The notes under the pieces: generated by a model
Told to the model about the DNA's origin: nothing
Databases searched by the model: none
What the model saw: only the letters and a program-made list of their open reading frames with translations
Shown: in pieces, positions 8,445 to 17,425 of the stretch
How the letters are laid out: each line of letters opens with the position of its first letter
Position numbering within the stretch: the stretch's first letter is position 1
NCBI RefSeq assembly: GCF_003459505.1
Contig: NZ_QRWD01000013.1
Span: forward strand, 24,331 to 67,654
Source of the DNA: Collinsella sp. AF20-14LB
Lineage (GTDB): Bacteria; Actinomycetota; Coriobacteriia; Coriobacteriales; Coriobacteriaceae
DNA length: 43,324 nucleotides
Reading direction: 5' to 3'
Position numbers and translations under genes: made by a program

Positions 8445-9161
8445 ATGGCAAAGAACCAAGACCTGGGCTTCGCGCCCAACTACATGAGCGCGCTGGAGAT
8501 CGACACCACGCCAGACGCGGCCAGCCCCACGTGGGCCATCTTCTCGCGCGGCATCACCGAGGTGAAGCCGACCACCAACGAGACGACCGAGACCAAGGAC
8601 TACTACGACGGCTACGGCACTCCGACCGACAAGGTGAAGAGCGTGCAGCCGCAGTACGAGGTGACGGGCGACCGCTGCTACGGCGACCCCGCGCAGGACT
8701 ACGTGTCCAGCCTGGCGCTTGAGACCGGCGAGGGCCGCGAGGGCCACTTCCGCCACACCGACCCCAACGGCGACGTGGTGGAGGGCGACTGCACCTACCT
8801 GGGCCTGACCGTCGGCTCGCAGCAGGGCGCGGCGTCCGACCCCGGCGCGTTCTCCTGCACAATCTCGGGCGCTGGCGCTATGCGCTACATCCCCGCCAAC
8901 AAGCTCAAGCAGCCCACGGGCGTCACCTGCACCGCGCCGACCGGCCCGGCCGTGGGCAAGTCCATGAAGCTCGCGCCGACCGTCACGCCCGCCGAGGCGA
9001 ACGCCAAGTGCTTCTTCGCATCGGGCAACACCGACGTGGCCACCGTCGACAGCGACGGCAACGTGACGGGCGTGGCCGCAGGCGAGGCGGTCATCACCGT
9101 GCGCTGCGCGTCCAAGCCGAGCATCTGCACGCAGGTGAAGGTCACCGTGGCGGCAAAGTAG
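8445..9161 (+). CDS. Major tail tube protein with C-terminal Ig-like domain
   Basis: The 238-aa protein follows the neck genes. Residues 1-150 look like a tail tube protein (ETTETKDYYDGYGTPTDKVKS; Gly-rich DPGAFSCTISG). Residues about 158-238 form a Big_2 (BID_2) Ig-like domain with the signature NTDVATVDSDGNVTGVAAGEAVITV. Such domains decorate the tail surface and are thought to aid weak binding to cell-surface sugars. A strong terminator follows, fitting high-level expression. Confidence 0.87.
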   Translation: MAKNQDLGFAPNYMSALEIDTTPDAASPTWAIFSRGITEVKPTTNETTETKDYYDGYGTPTDKVKSVQPQYEVTGDRCYGDPAQDYVSSLALETGEGREGHFRHTDPNGDVVEGDCTYLGLTVGSQQGAASDPGAFSCTISGAGAMRYIPANKLKQPTGVTCTAPTGPAVGKSMKLAPTVTPAEANAKCFFASGNTDVATVDSDGNVTGVAAGEAVITVRCASKPSICTQVKVTVAAK

Positions 9162-9196
9162 CCGCAGGCGACACCAGACATAACCTCCTGGGCATG

Positions 9197-9233
9197 GGGG
9201 CGCGGGCTAGTGAGCGGCCCGCGCCCCTTTTCT
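9197..9233 (+). terminator. Terminator after the tail tube gene
   Basis: A perfect 11-bp GC stem, GGGGCGCGGGC with GCCCGCGCCCC around a 9-nt loop, is followed by ttttct on the + strand. Confidence 0.88.
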
Positions 9234-9269
9234 ATGCCCGACGCTCACCGCTCACGAAAGGGGCAACAA

Positions 9270-9773
9270 ATGGAACTTCTGAAAAACATCCGCGCGTACG
9301 AGGACGTGTTCTTCGAGGACCCCGAGGAGAACCCCGACACGCCGCGCTTCCGCGTGTGGTTCGACGACAAGCACATCGAGGAGTACCTGGCCAAGGTCGG
9401 CAACGCCATCGACCGCGCGCAGGCCAACGAGCAGATGGCCCGCGAGGCCGACACCCCCGAGAAGGCGGCCGAGGCCAACGCCGCGCAGGCCCGCCTCATG
9501 AAGCGCACCATCTCGGCGTTCATCGGCACCGAGGGCTGGGAGCAGCTGCTCGCGTGGATGGGCGGCGACGATGGCCCCATCGCGCCCGAGGAGAACATCC
9601 GCATCCTGGGCGAGGTCTTCGCCACGTTCCTCAACATGTTGGCGCGCCACGCGACCAGCGAGCAGCTGATGGCGTGCGGCCTTGCATACAGCGAGCGCGC
9701 CGATCAGGTCCAGGCGCTCAACCGCGCCCAGCGTCGCGCCAAGGCCAAGCGCAAGAAGAAGGGCGGCAAGTAA
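9270..9773 (+). CDS. Tail assembly chaperone-type protein
   Basis: The 167-aa protein has SD gaaaggggc before ATG 9270. It is acidic and helical, with a conserved-looking core (RFRVWFDDKHIEEYLAKV) and a very basic end (RRAKAKRKKKGGK). It lies between tail tube and tape measure genes, where siphoviruses encode the gpG-type chaperone that coats the tape measure protein during tail assembly. Its TAA stop overlaps the next ATG (TAATG). No obvious slippery heptamer was seen before the stop, so a lambda-like frameshift fusion is not supported. Confidence 0.72.
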   Translation: MELLKNIRAYEDVFFEDPEENPDTPRFRVWFDDKHIEEYLAKVGNAIDRAQANEQMAREADTPEKAAEANAAQARLMKRTISAFIGTEGWEQLLAWMGGDDGPIAPEENIRILGEVFATFLNMLARHATSEQLMACGLAYSERADQVQALNRAQRRAKAKRKKKGGK

Positions 9774-10429
9774 TGCTGCCGGCCGCGCTCACGGCCGAGC
9801 GGGTGCGGCTGCCCGATGGCACGAGCGCCACGCGCTACCCGTGGAACGGCGAGGAGGTGCTGGTGCGCGACGACGCGCTCACGGTCATCCGCGTCATCGA
9901 GGTGCTGACCGACGAGGGCAAGTCCGACGACCAGCGCCGGGACGAGTTCCTGGCGCTTTTCTTCGTCGACTGGCTGGACGCCTGGTGCGCGTGCGACTAC
10001 GACCTGGCCGAGTTCGTGCGCCTGCGTGACGCGGCGGTGTGGGACGTGTGCGGGCTCGACCTGACCGGGGACCGCCCCCACGAGGCACCGCTGTGGGACC
10101 TTGAGGAGGACGCGGCGCGCATCCGCACCAGCTTCCGCCAGGCATACGGCATCGAGTGGGACGAGGTGCGCGAGCGCATCAGCTTCGCCGAGTTCGTGGC
10201 GCTCGTGGGCGGCTGCCCGCAGGACACGCCGCTCGGCGCGGCCATCCACTACCGCAACCCGGCTACCAAGCCGAAGCCAACCAAATACAACAGGCAGGAG
10301 GTCGAGGCCTGGAACGCCGCCCACAAGGCGTTCGAACTCGGCAAAGGCCGCAGCTCACACGGCTCTGAGGAAGGAAGCGACGCGGCGATGCGCGATGCGT
10401 TCGCCGCGCTCAAGAGAGCGACGAGGTGA
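9773..10429 (+). CDS. Gp15-like tail protein (second tail assembly protein)
   Basis: The 218-aa protein begins at an ATG overlapping the previous stop. The segment EFLALFFVDWLDAWCACDYDL, followed by WDLEEDAARIRTSFRQAYGI, resembles the bacteriophage Gp15 family. These proteins sit directly upstream of the tape measure gene and are probably functional counterparts of gpGT. The gene overlaps the tape measure start region by 4 nt if the upstream GTG is used. Confidence 0.75.
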   Translation: MLPAALTAERVRLPDGTSATRYPWNGEEVLVRDDALTVIRVIEVLTDEGKSDDQRRDEFLALFFVDWLDAWCACDYDLAEFVRLRDAAVWDVCGLDLTGDRPHEAPLWDLEEDAARIRTSFRQAYGIEWDEVRERISFAEFVALVGGCPQDTPLGAAIHYRNPATKPKPTKYNRQEVEAWNAAHKAFELGKGRSSHGSEEGSDAAMRDAFAALKRATR

Positions 10430-10431
10430 GC

Positions 10432-12903
10432 ATGGACGGCAACGTCATCATCAAAGCGGTGCTCGACACCGTTGACGTATCCAAGAACATCAAGGCCCTG
10501 GAGCGCGACCTCCAGGGCATCTCCTGGAAGAACATAACCGAGGGCGACGAGAAGGCCGCGAAGCTGTCGTCCTCGTTCAAGAAGGCCGGCACGGCCGCCA
10601 CGGTGACGCTGACCGCGCCCGTGGTGGCCGCCGGCAAGGCCGTATTCGGCGTGGCCAGCGACTACGAGCAGGCCAACGCCCGCATAGCCGCCGCGTTCGG
10701 CGTGTCCGGCGAGGAGGCCGAGCGTTTCAGCGGCATAGGCAAGCGCATATACGAGGGTGGCTGGGGCCAGTCCCTGGACGAGGTCAACGATGCGCTGATC
10801 CAGTGCAAGTCCACCCTTCGCGACGTGTCCGACGAGGACCTGCAGACCGTCACCACCAACGCACTCATGCTGTCGGACACCTTCGGCGCAGACGTGAACG
10901 AGTCCATACGCGGCACCAACGCCCTCATGGAGGGCTTCGGGCTCTCAGCAACCGAGGCGAGCGACCTGCTGACCGCCGGCATGCAGCGCGGCCTGAACTA
11001 CACCGACGAGCTTGGCGACAACCTCAGCGAGTACTCGGTGCGCTGGGGCGAGGCCGGCATGAGCGCAAGCGAGTACTTCAGCCTGCTTGAGGCCGGAACG
11101 TCCAACGGCGCGTACAACCTCGACAAGGTGGGCGACTATCTCAACGAGTTCCTGACCGCGCTCAGCGACGGACGCATGGAGGAGTCCATCGGCTCGTTCA
11201 GCGAGGGCACGCAGGAGGTCTTCGAGAACTTCAAGAACGGCAGCGCCACTGCCGAGGACATGCTGCAGGCGGTGCTGGGCGACCTCACGCAGATGCCAAA
11301 CGAGTACGACAAGGCCGCGCTGGCCTCCACCCTGTGGTCCTCGCTGGGCGAGGACAATGCCATGGGAATGATCGAGTCCCTGGCGGGCGTGCAGGACAGC
11401 TTCGGCGACGTCGCCGGCGCTGCGCAGCAGGCCCAGGAGGCCGCCTCCGACAGCTTCGCCGTGAAATCGCAGGAGGCCATGCGCGAGCTGCAGGGCTCCA
11501 TCGAGCCGCTTGGCGAGCCGCTGCTCAACATCGCCACCAACGTGGCGGGCGTCGTCAAGTCGTTCTCCGAGTGGTTCGCCGGCATCGGCGAGGGCGGCCA
11601 GACCGCCGTGCTGGCCATAGCGGCCATAGTGGCGGCCATCGGGCCGGTGCTGTCCACCGTCGGCACCATCATCAGCGTGGTGCCGCAAATCGGGGCTGCC
11701 TTCTCCGCCGTGGGCAAGGCGGGCACCGCCGCGCTGGGGCTTATAGCCGCGCACCCCGTGATAGCGGCAATAGCGGCCATCATCGCCGCAGTGGTGCTGC
11801 TGTGGAACAACTGCGAGGAGTTCCGCGACGCCGTGACCGCCGTGTGGGATGCCGTGTGCGCCGCGTTCCAGGTGGCCGTCGGCGTTGCCGGCGGGGTCGC
11901 CGAGTCGATAGGCGCGTTCTTCTCCGGGCTGGGCGCGACGCTCGCGGGCGTGTGGGACGGCATCTGCAACGTTGTGCAGGTGGCCGTGATGCTGCTCGCG
12001 GAAATACTCAACCTAGCCATCGAGACGCTGCTCATACCCTGGAACTTCGTCTGGGAGAACTTCGGCGGCGTGCTCACGGCGGCGTGGGACCTCATATGTG
12101 GCGCGGTCGGCACGTACATCCAATACGTGAGCGACGTGATAAGCGCGGCCCTTGAGGTGATTCAGGGCGTGTGGGACACGGTGTGGGGTGCCGTCAGCTC
12201 AACCGCTTCCAGCGTGTGGGATGCCATCACCTCGGCGATAGGCGCGGCCATCGACGCCATCAGCTCCACCATATCGGCGGTGCTGTCGGCGATACAGGCC
12301 GTGTGGGACTCCGTTTGGGGTGCCGTGAGCACCACGGCGTCGAATGTGTGGAACGGCATCAGCTCGACCATATCCGGCATCGTCAACGGCATCCGCGACA
12401 CCATCTCCAGCGTGTTCAACGCCGCCCGCGACACCGTGGCCGGCATATGGAACTCCATCAAGAGCGCCATCGAGACGCCGATAAACAGCGCCCGCGACAC
12501 CGTGCGAAACGTAATCGACTCCATCAAGGGGTTCTTCAACTTCTCGTGGTCGCTTCCCCACCTGAAGCTGCCGCACCTGTCCATCTCCGGCGGGTTCAGC
12601 ATCGACCCGCCGAGCGTGCCGCACTTTGGAATCGACTGGTACGCGAAGGGCGGCGTGTTCAACGGCCCCAGCGTCATCGGCGTAGGCGAGGCGGGCCCCG
12701 AGGGCGTGGTGCCGTTCAACGAGCGCGGCGCGCGCCCGCTGGCCGAGGGCATCGCCAAGCTGCTCGACGGCAAGGGCGGCGCGGGCCACGGCGACACGAA
12801 CGTGACAATCAACATGTACGCGACCGTGCGGGAGGAGGCCGACATAGAGAAAATCTCCCGCCAGATAGCCAAGGAAATCAAACGGCAGGAGTGCTTCGCA
12901 TGA
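10432..12903 (+). CDS. Tail tape measure protein
   Basis: The protein of about 823 aa sets tail length. At the usual ~1.5 angstrom per residue this gives a tail near 120 nm (inference). The N-terminal third is of the TP901 type (VASDYEQANARIAAAFGVSGEEAERF). A long hydrophobic region follows around residues 385-460 (VLAIAAIVAAIGPV, then HPVIAAIAAIIAAVVLLW). After that come several tryptophan-containing repeats (VWDTVWGAVSSTASSVWDAI, VWDSVWGAVSTTASNVW). ATG 10432 has GAGG at good spacing; GTG 10426, overlapping the previous stop, is an alternative. The stop overlaps the next gene. Confidence 0.95.
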   Translation: MDGNVIIKAVLDTVDVSKNIKALERDLQGISWKNITEGDEKAAKLSSSFKKAGTAATVTLTAPVVAAGKAVFGVASDYEQANARIAAAFGVSGEEAERFSGIGKRIYEGGWGQSLDEVNDALIQCKSTLRDVSDEDLQTVTTNALMLSDTFGADVNESIRGTNALMEGFGLSATEASDLLTAGMQRGLNYTDELGDNLSEYSVRWGEAGMSASEYFSLLEAGTSNGAYNLDKVGDYLNEFLTALSDGRMEESIGSFSEGTQEVFENFKNGSATAEDMLQAVLGDLTQMPNEYDKAALASTLWSSLGEDNAMGMIESLAGVQDSFGDVAGAAQQAQEAASDSFAVKSQEAMRELQGSIEPLGEPLLNIATNVAGVVKSFSEWFAGIGEGGQTAVLAIAAIVAAIGPVLSTVGTIISVVPQIGAAFSAVGKAGTAALGLIAAHPVIAAIAAIIAAVVLLWNNCEEFRDAVTAVWDAVCAAFQVAVGVAGGVAESIGAFFSGLGATLAGVWDGICNVVQVAVMLLAEILNLAIETLLIPWNFVWENFGGVLTAAWDLICGAVGTYIQYVSDVISAALEVIQGVWDTVWGAVSSTASSVWDAITSAIGAAIDAISSTISAVLSAIQAVWDSVWGAVSTTASNVWNGISSTISGIVNGIRDTISSVFNAARDTVAGIWNSIKSAIETPINSARDTVRNVIDSIKGFFNFSWSLPHLKLPHLSISGGFSIDPPSVPHFGIDWYAKGGVFNGPSVIGVGEAGPEGVVPFNERGARPLAEGIAKLLDGKGGAGHGDTNVTINMYATVREEADIEKISRQIAKEIKRQECFA

Positions 12904-13613
12904 TATACAACGGCTTCGACTTCGCGCCGTGGTTCGACACCCGGCTCGTGACCCGCTCGCTGCTGCCCGAGTACGAAATCGCCACGCGCGACGTGCCCGG
13001 GCAGCCCGGCTCGCGCTTCATGCGCGCAGAGCTGAAGCCCCTGACGATAGACGTGGCGGCGGCTTGGAGGGCGCGTCCCACCGACGACATGGCGGCTCTG
13101 CGCCGTCTCATGGCCTCGCGCCTTCTGTGCCTCAAGGAGGCTGAGCTGTGGCTGGACGACGAGAGGCACCTGGGCCTGCGCTACATGGCCGTGCTGACCT
13201 CGCCGGGCGCGCTCGACACGTTGTGGCACACCGGCGAGGCCACGCTGACGTTCACGGCATACGACCCCGTGGCCTACGGGGCCGAGGGGCGCGCAACCGT
13301 GTCGGGCACCTCGGGCGTGCAGGTGGGCGGGACGTTCCGCACCTACCCCACCGTGACCGTCAGGCCCGGCGGCAGCACGTCGGCGCTGCGGCTGACGAAC
13401 ATGGGCACGGGCGAGTTCGTGCAGATCGACAAGGCGGTGACGGCATCGAGCACGGTGGTCATCGACATGGCCGCCCCGCAGGCCACGGTGGACGGCAGCC
13501 CCGCGCCCGTGACCTTCGAGAGTGACTTCTTCCCGCTGGAGCCGGGGGCCAACAGCCTCAAGCTGTCCAGCGGCACCGCGACGGTACAGTGGACGGAAAG
13601 GTACGTGGGCTGA
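12900..13613 (+). CDS. Distal tail protein (Dit, siphovirus tail component)
   Basis: The 237-aa protein begins MIYNGFDFAPWFDTRLVTRS, overlapping the tape measure stop. The opening, the block PLTIDVAAAW and the beta-rich C-terminal half match the Sipho_tail/Dit family. Dit forms the hexameric hub joining the tail tube to the tip and baseplate. It is followed, with one-base overlap, by the Tal-type gene, which is the canonical order. Confidence 0.9.
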   Translation: MIYNGFDFAPWFDTRLVTRSLLPEYEIATRDVPGQPGSRFMRAELKPLTIDVAAAWRARPTDDMAALRRLMASRLLCLKEAELWLDDERHLGLRYMAVLTSPGALDTLWHTGEATLTFTAYDPVAYGAEGRATVSGTSGVQVGGTFRTYPTVTVRPGGSTSALRLTNMGTGEFVQIDKAVTASSTVVIDMAAPQATVDGSPAPVTFESDFFPLEPGANSLKLSSGTATVQWTERYVG

Positions 13614-16165
13614 TGGTTCTGTGGGCATGCGACCGCTGGGAGGCGTACAAGGGACCCATCAAGACGCTGTTCGAGTGCGAGGACACGCGCGAGGTCAACG
13701 GCGAGAACGCCCTGAGCATCACAACGCTGGCGCGCCTGGACAAGGGCGACCGCCTGGTGTGGCGCGACCTCAAGGGCCGCTGGCACGAGAACATCGTGGA
13801 CGGCGTGGAGGAGGAGCGCGCAAGCGCGGGCATCCTCTACACGTACTACTGCCCGACCTCGGCGCAAATCGAGCTCCTGGGCGACTACCTGGAGGACAAG
13901 CGCCCCTACGACGTGAGCGCCTACGCCGCGCTGGCCTCGGCGCTGTCCTCCTCGCGCTGGCAGGTCGGAACCGTGGCCGACCTCGGGCAGGCCGGCACGA
14001 ACTTCTACCACACCAACGCATGGGCGGCCATCCACGACGTGGCAGACACTTGGGGCGGCGAGCTGTCGTTCGAAATCCAGGTGAGCGGCACCAAGGTGAC
14101 CGCACGCCGCGTGTGCATGGCCAAGCAGGTCGGCGAGGACAACGGCAAGCGTTTCACCTACGCCAAGGACCTCGTGAGCGTCAAGCGCAGCGTGGACGAG
14201 GGCAACGTGTGTACCGCCCTGTACGGCTACGGCAAGTCCCTGCAGACCGCCGACGAGGACGGCAACCTGACGGGCGGCTACGATCGCAAGCTGACCTTCG
14301 GCGGCGTGAACGGCGGGCAGAACTGGGTGGGGTCGGCCGACGCGCTGGCGCGCTGGGGACGGCCCGACGGCAAGGGCGGCAAGGCGCACGTGTTCGGCGA
14401 CGTGGAGTTCTCCGACTGCGAGGACGCCGCCGAGCTGAAGAAGCTCACCGAGGCGCAGCTGGCGAAGTCGTGCGTGCCCACCGTGTCCTACACTGTGGAC
14501 GCCGTGGCGCTTGCGCGCGCCGGCGAGGGCTTCGAGGGCGCGGACGAGGGCGACCTGGTGACCGTGGTGGACAAGGTGTACGACCCGCCGCTGCGCGTGC
14601 GCACTCGCATCACCAAGGTGGTGGAGGACCAGCTGCGCCCCGGCGAGGTCACCTACACGTTCGGCAACTACCAGACGGTCGCCGAGCTGATGGCCGCGCA
14701 GAAGTCGGCCGCCAAGTCCACCGCCTCGACCATCCGGGCGACCGTGACCGAGGCCGTGAACGCCTCGAACAAGGCATCGACCGGCAAATGGGGCGAGAGC
14801 CTGGCGGCCGCCGAGGAGCGCCAGAAGGCGTACGCCAAGGAGGTCGGCGGCGCCGCCCAGGACTACACCGACCAGATAAGGGACGAGCTGGACAAGGCCC
14901 TCAAGGAGTACGCCGACAACGGGGACACCACGCTGGAGGAGGCGCTGAAGAAGTACTCCGACGACGGCAACCTGTCCCTGGACGAGGTGCTGCGCCTGTA
15001 CACCGACACGTCGATAGAGCAAAGCGAGAGCGTGCTCAAGCAGATAGACGAGGCCAACAAGGAGCACCTGGAAGGCGTCACGGGCAAGTTGGACGAACGG
15101 CTGACGAGCGCCGAGGGCGAGGTGGATGGGCTGCAGAAACAGCTCGACCAGCTGCCGACGGATATCCGCAAGAAGATCGTTGACATGCTCAACAGCGAGG
15201 TGAACACCACGGGTGGCTGGGTGTACGAGGAGCCCGGCCAAGGCATCCTGGTGTACGACAAAAAGCCCGAGAGCGCCACCAAGTGCGTCAAGATAGGCGG
15301 CGGAATCATCGGCGTGGCCAACTCCAAGTACTCCAGCGGCGCGTGGAAGTGGCGCACGGCCATAACCGGCGACGGCGTGACCGCCGACGAGCTGACCACG
15401 GGCCGCATCAAAGGCGGGAACTCGTACTGGGACCTCGACAGCGGGGCCTTCTACCTGCGCGACGGCTCCATCTTCATGACCGACAGCAACGGCAACAGGG
15501 TCTATATCAACGCCACCAACGGCTTCCAGATATACGACAAGAACGGCTCCATCATCGCGGGCACCGTGCTGGTGGGCGGCACCTCCATGTTCCGCTGCAA
15601 CATGGTCGGCACGTCGTCAACCAACTACATCACCACCGGCACGACGACGAACAACCACCCGGGAGCGTCGTTCGTGAGCGGCTCGACCGAGTACTGCACC
15701 ATCGAGGCCGTCCACGCGAAGGACAGCCCCACGGCGAGCTCGACCGACGGCGTGGGCATGTCCGCCTGCGGCTACGGCTTCCTGGCAGTCAACCGCTACT
15801 ACCGCCAGACGTGGCTAACGACCCCCTACTACGCGGGCTACATGAGCCATCCCGACGAGCAGCTGTACATGAGGAGCGGCAACAGCAACGCGGGCGGCTC
15901 GGCGTACGTGAAGCTGCAGGAGAACTCCAACAACTACGTGTACCTGGATAGCAGCCGCGCAGACATTGGGTCGTCGGGCACCGCCAGGATACTCGCCCCG
16001 AAGTTCGCCATAGGAACCAGTCCGAGCGGCGGCGGCACCTACGGGTACACGGGCTCCACGCAGTTCATCGGGTGCATCACCAACAACGGCAACAACTGGA
16101 CGTGGGGCACCATCAACGTGGTGAACGGAATCATCACCGGCATGAGCAGCATCACGGGAAACTAG
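13613..16165 (+). CDS. Tail-associated endopeptidase (Tal-like) with C-terminal fibre region
   Basis: The 850-aa protein has three parts. Residues 1-365 resemble the prophage tail endopeptidase/Tal N-terminal hub (LYTYYCPTSAQIELLGDYL, GELSFEIQVSGTKVTARR, GDLVTVVDKVYDPPL). A helical, coiled-coil region spans about 365-525, including the repeated D-N-G motifs around ALKKYSDDGNLSLDEVL. From about 525 there is a beta-rich fibre with YWDLDSGAFYLRDGS, typical of phage minor structural proteins, ending in Gly/Ser/Asn-rich sequence likely to touch the cell surface. It forms the tail tip together with Dit and the downstream baseplate genes. Confidence 0.87.
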   Translation: MVLWACDRWEAYKGPIKTLFECEDTREVNGENALSITTLARLDKGDRLVWRDLKGRWHENIVDGVEEERASAGILYTYYCPTSAQIELLGDYLEDKRPYDVSAYAALASALSSSRWQVGTVADLGQAGTNFYHTNAWAAIHDVADTWGGELSFEIQVSGTKVTARRVCMAKQVGEDNGKRFTYAKDLVSVKRSVDEGNVCTALYGYGKSLQTADEDGNLTGGYDRKLTFGGVNGGQNWVGSADALARWGRPDGKGGKAHVFGDVEFSDCEDAAELKKLTEAQLAKSCVPTVSYTVDAVALARAGEGFEGADEGDLVTVVDKVYDPPLRVRTRITKVVEDQLRPGEVTYTFGNYQTVAELMAAQKSAAKSTASTIRATVTEAVNASNKASTGKWGESLAAAEERQKAYAKEVGGAAQDYTDQIRDELDKALKEYADNGDTTLEEALKKYSDDGNLSLDEVLRLYTDTSIEQSESVLKQIDEANKEHLEGVTGKLDERLTSAEGEVDGLQKQLDQLPTDIRKKIVDMLNSEVNTTGGWVYEEPGQGILVYDKKPESATKCVKIGGGIIGVANSKYSSGAWKWRTAITGDGVTADELTTGRIKGGNSYWDLDSGAFYLRDGSIFMTDSNGNRVYINATNGFQIYDKNGSIIAGTVLVGGTSMFRCNMVGTSSTNYITTGTTTNNHPGASFVSGSTEYCTIEAVHAKDSPTASSTDGVGMSACGYGFLAVNRYYRQTWLTTPYYAGYMSHPDEQLYMRSGNSNAGGSAYVKLQENSNNYVYLDSSRADIGSSGTARILAPKFAIGTSPSGGGTYGYTGSTQFIGCITNNGNNWTWGTINVVNGIITGMSSITGN

Positions 16166-16186
16166 ACCAGCGAGAGAGGAAACGGA

Positions 16187-16507
16187 ATGTTCTACCACCT
16201 TGTGCAGCAGCCCGAAGCGCCGCAGGCGCTCGACGGTGCGCCGAAGCCGCCCGAGGCGCTTCCGGTGTTCGAGTGCATCAGCGACCCGGCCACGGCGCGG
16301 GCCATCGTGGAATCGGAAGACGTGTTCGAGTTCGACGGCAAGGGCGGCTTCACGCTCGTGTCCAGCCCCGTGGCCGTCATGGACGCGGAAGGCGGCGAGG
16401 CTAACGCCGTGGACTTCTCGGCGCTCACCGACGAGGAGATATGCGGGGTCCACAGAGCGCAGCCCGGCGACATATCGCGGACACTTGCGGCCGAAGGAAA
16501 GGAATGA
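16187..16507 (+). CDS. Small baseplate-region protein, unknown
   Basis: The 106-aa acidic protein starts at ATG 16187 behind agagaggaaacgga. It is rich in Pro, Glu and Ala at its N-terminus and has no signal or membrane segment. It lies between tail endopeptidase and BppU-like genes, so a tail-tip or assembly role is likely. No family is recognised. Confidence 0.6.
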   Translation: MFYHLVQQPEAPQALDGAPKPPEALPVFECISDPATARAIVESEDVFEFDGKGGFTLVSSPVAVMDAEGGEANAVDFSALTDEEICGVHRAQPGDISRTLAAEGKE

Positions 16508-16510
16508 GGC

Positions 16511-17413
16511 ATGGCAACGCACGAGCTTACGCTCAACCTCAAGAAGACCAACATAGCGCCGCCCGTCATCACCGTGCACCAGGGCGACAGCGCCGAGGTC
16601 CTGAAGGCCGCCATCTACGACGGCGACAAGAAGGCGGCCCTGACGGGCTGCAAGGTGCACCTCATGGCTGCGAAGCCCGACCACACCTACGTTGAGCAGC
16701 AGTTCACTGGCATCAGCGACAACGTGGCCACCGTGACGGTCGACCCCGCCGTCTTCGGCGTGGCCGGGCTGCTCAAGGTGTGCTACGTGCGCGTGCGGAA
16801 CGCGGCAGGGCTGGACGCCACCACCGAGAACGTCCTGGTGAACGTGCTGCCCTCGGCGAGCGCGTCGGGCGAGATATCCGGCCCGTACGTCGATGCGGTG
16901 GAGGCGATCATCGCGAACCTCGAAGGGCAGCTAGCCGACGTGAGCACGCTGAACGCGCAGATGCAGAAGGCCGAGGCCTCCCGCGCGAGCGCGGAAAACC
17001 AGCGCGCCACGAACGAGAAGGCACGCCAGACCGACGAAACCAAGCGCGCAGAGGCCGAGAAGAAGCGGGCCACGGCGGAAAGCGACCGCGTGACCGAGGC
17101 GTCGCAGCTGAAGACGGCCTCGCAAGCCGCCACGGCTGCGGCAAACGGCGCGGCCTCGAACGCCGACGCGGCGGCAAACATCGCCCTGCAGATAGCCAAC
17201 AGCGTGGCGCAGGGCAGCGCGGGCAGCTCGGACATGGCCAAGCAGAAGCAGCAGATAGCCGACCTGTACGGCAAGCTGGCCGACGCCACGGACGCGTTCA
17301 TCTACGACGACGGCACCGTGTACTGCCCCGCCTCCAAGGCCAGTGCATCTGGCAGCACCATCACGTTCGGGAGCACCTGCACGGCGTCCGGCACAACCCT
17401 CAACCTCAAGTAG
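16511..17413 (+). CDS. BppU-like baseplate protein
   Basis: The 300-aa protein starts at ATG 16511, 3 nt after the previous stop, with ggaaaggaatgaggc upstream. Residues 1-110 (LKKTNIAPPVITVHQGDSAE, then KVCYVRVRNAAG) resemble the N-terminal domain of lactococcal-phage BppU, which attaches the receptor-binding module to the baseplate. Residues about 135-250 form a long Ala/Lys/Glu coiled coil for trimerisation. The product probably carries or positions the DGR-diversified protein encoded next. Confidence 0.78.
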   Translation: MATHELTLNLKKTNIAPPVITVHQGDSAEVLKAAIYDGDKKAALTGCKVHLMAAKPDHTYVEQQFTGISDNVATVTVDPAVFGVAGLLKVCYVRVRNAAGLDATTENVLVNVLPSASASGEISGPYVDAVEAIIANLEGQLADVSTLNAQMQKAEASRASAENQRATNEKARQTDETKRAEAEKKRATAESDRVTEASQLKTASQAATAAANGAASNADAAANIALQIANSVAQGSAGSSDMAKQKQQIADLYGKLADATDAFIYDDGTVYCPASKASASGSTITFGSTCTASGTTLNLK

Positions 17414-17425
17414 AAAGGCAACGAA

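Noticed and set aside
9700..9775. Programmed frameshift between the two tail assembly genes
   Set aside because: No slippery heptamer was seen before the stop, and the second gene has its own ATG coupled by TAATG.
13343..15241. 632-codon open frame on the - strand opposite the tail genes
   Set aside because: Same cause: high GC leaves few stops. The composition (Val/Leu/His/Arg) is that of an antisense shadow, against a complete Dit-Tal pair on the + strand.
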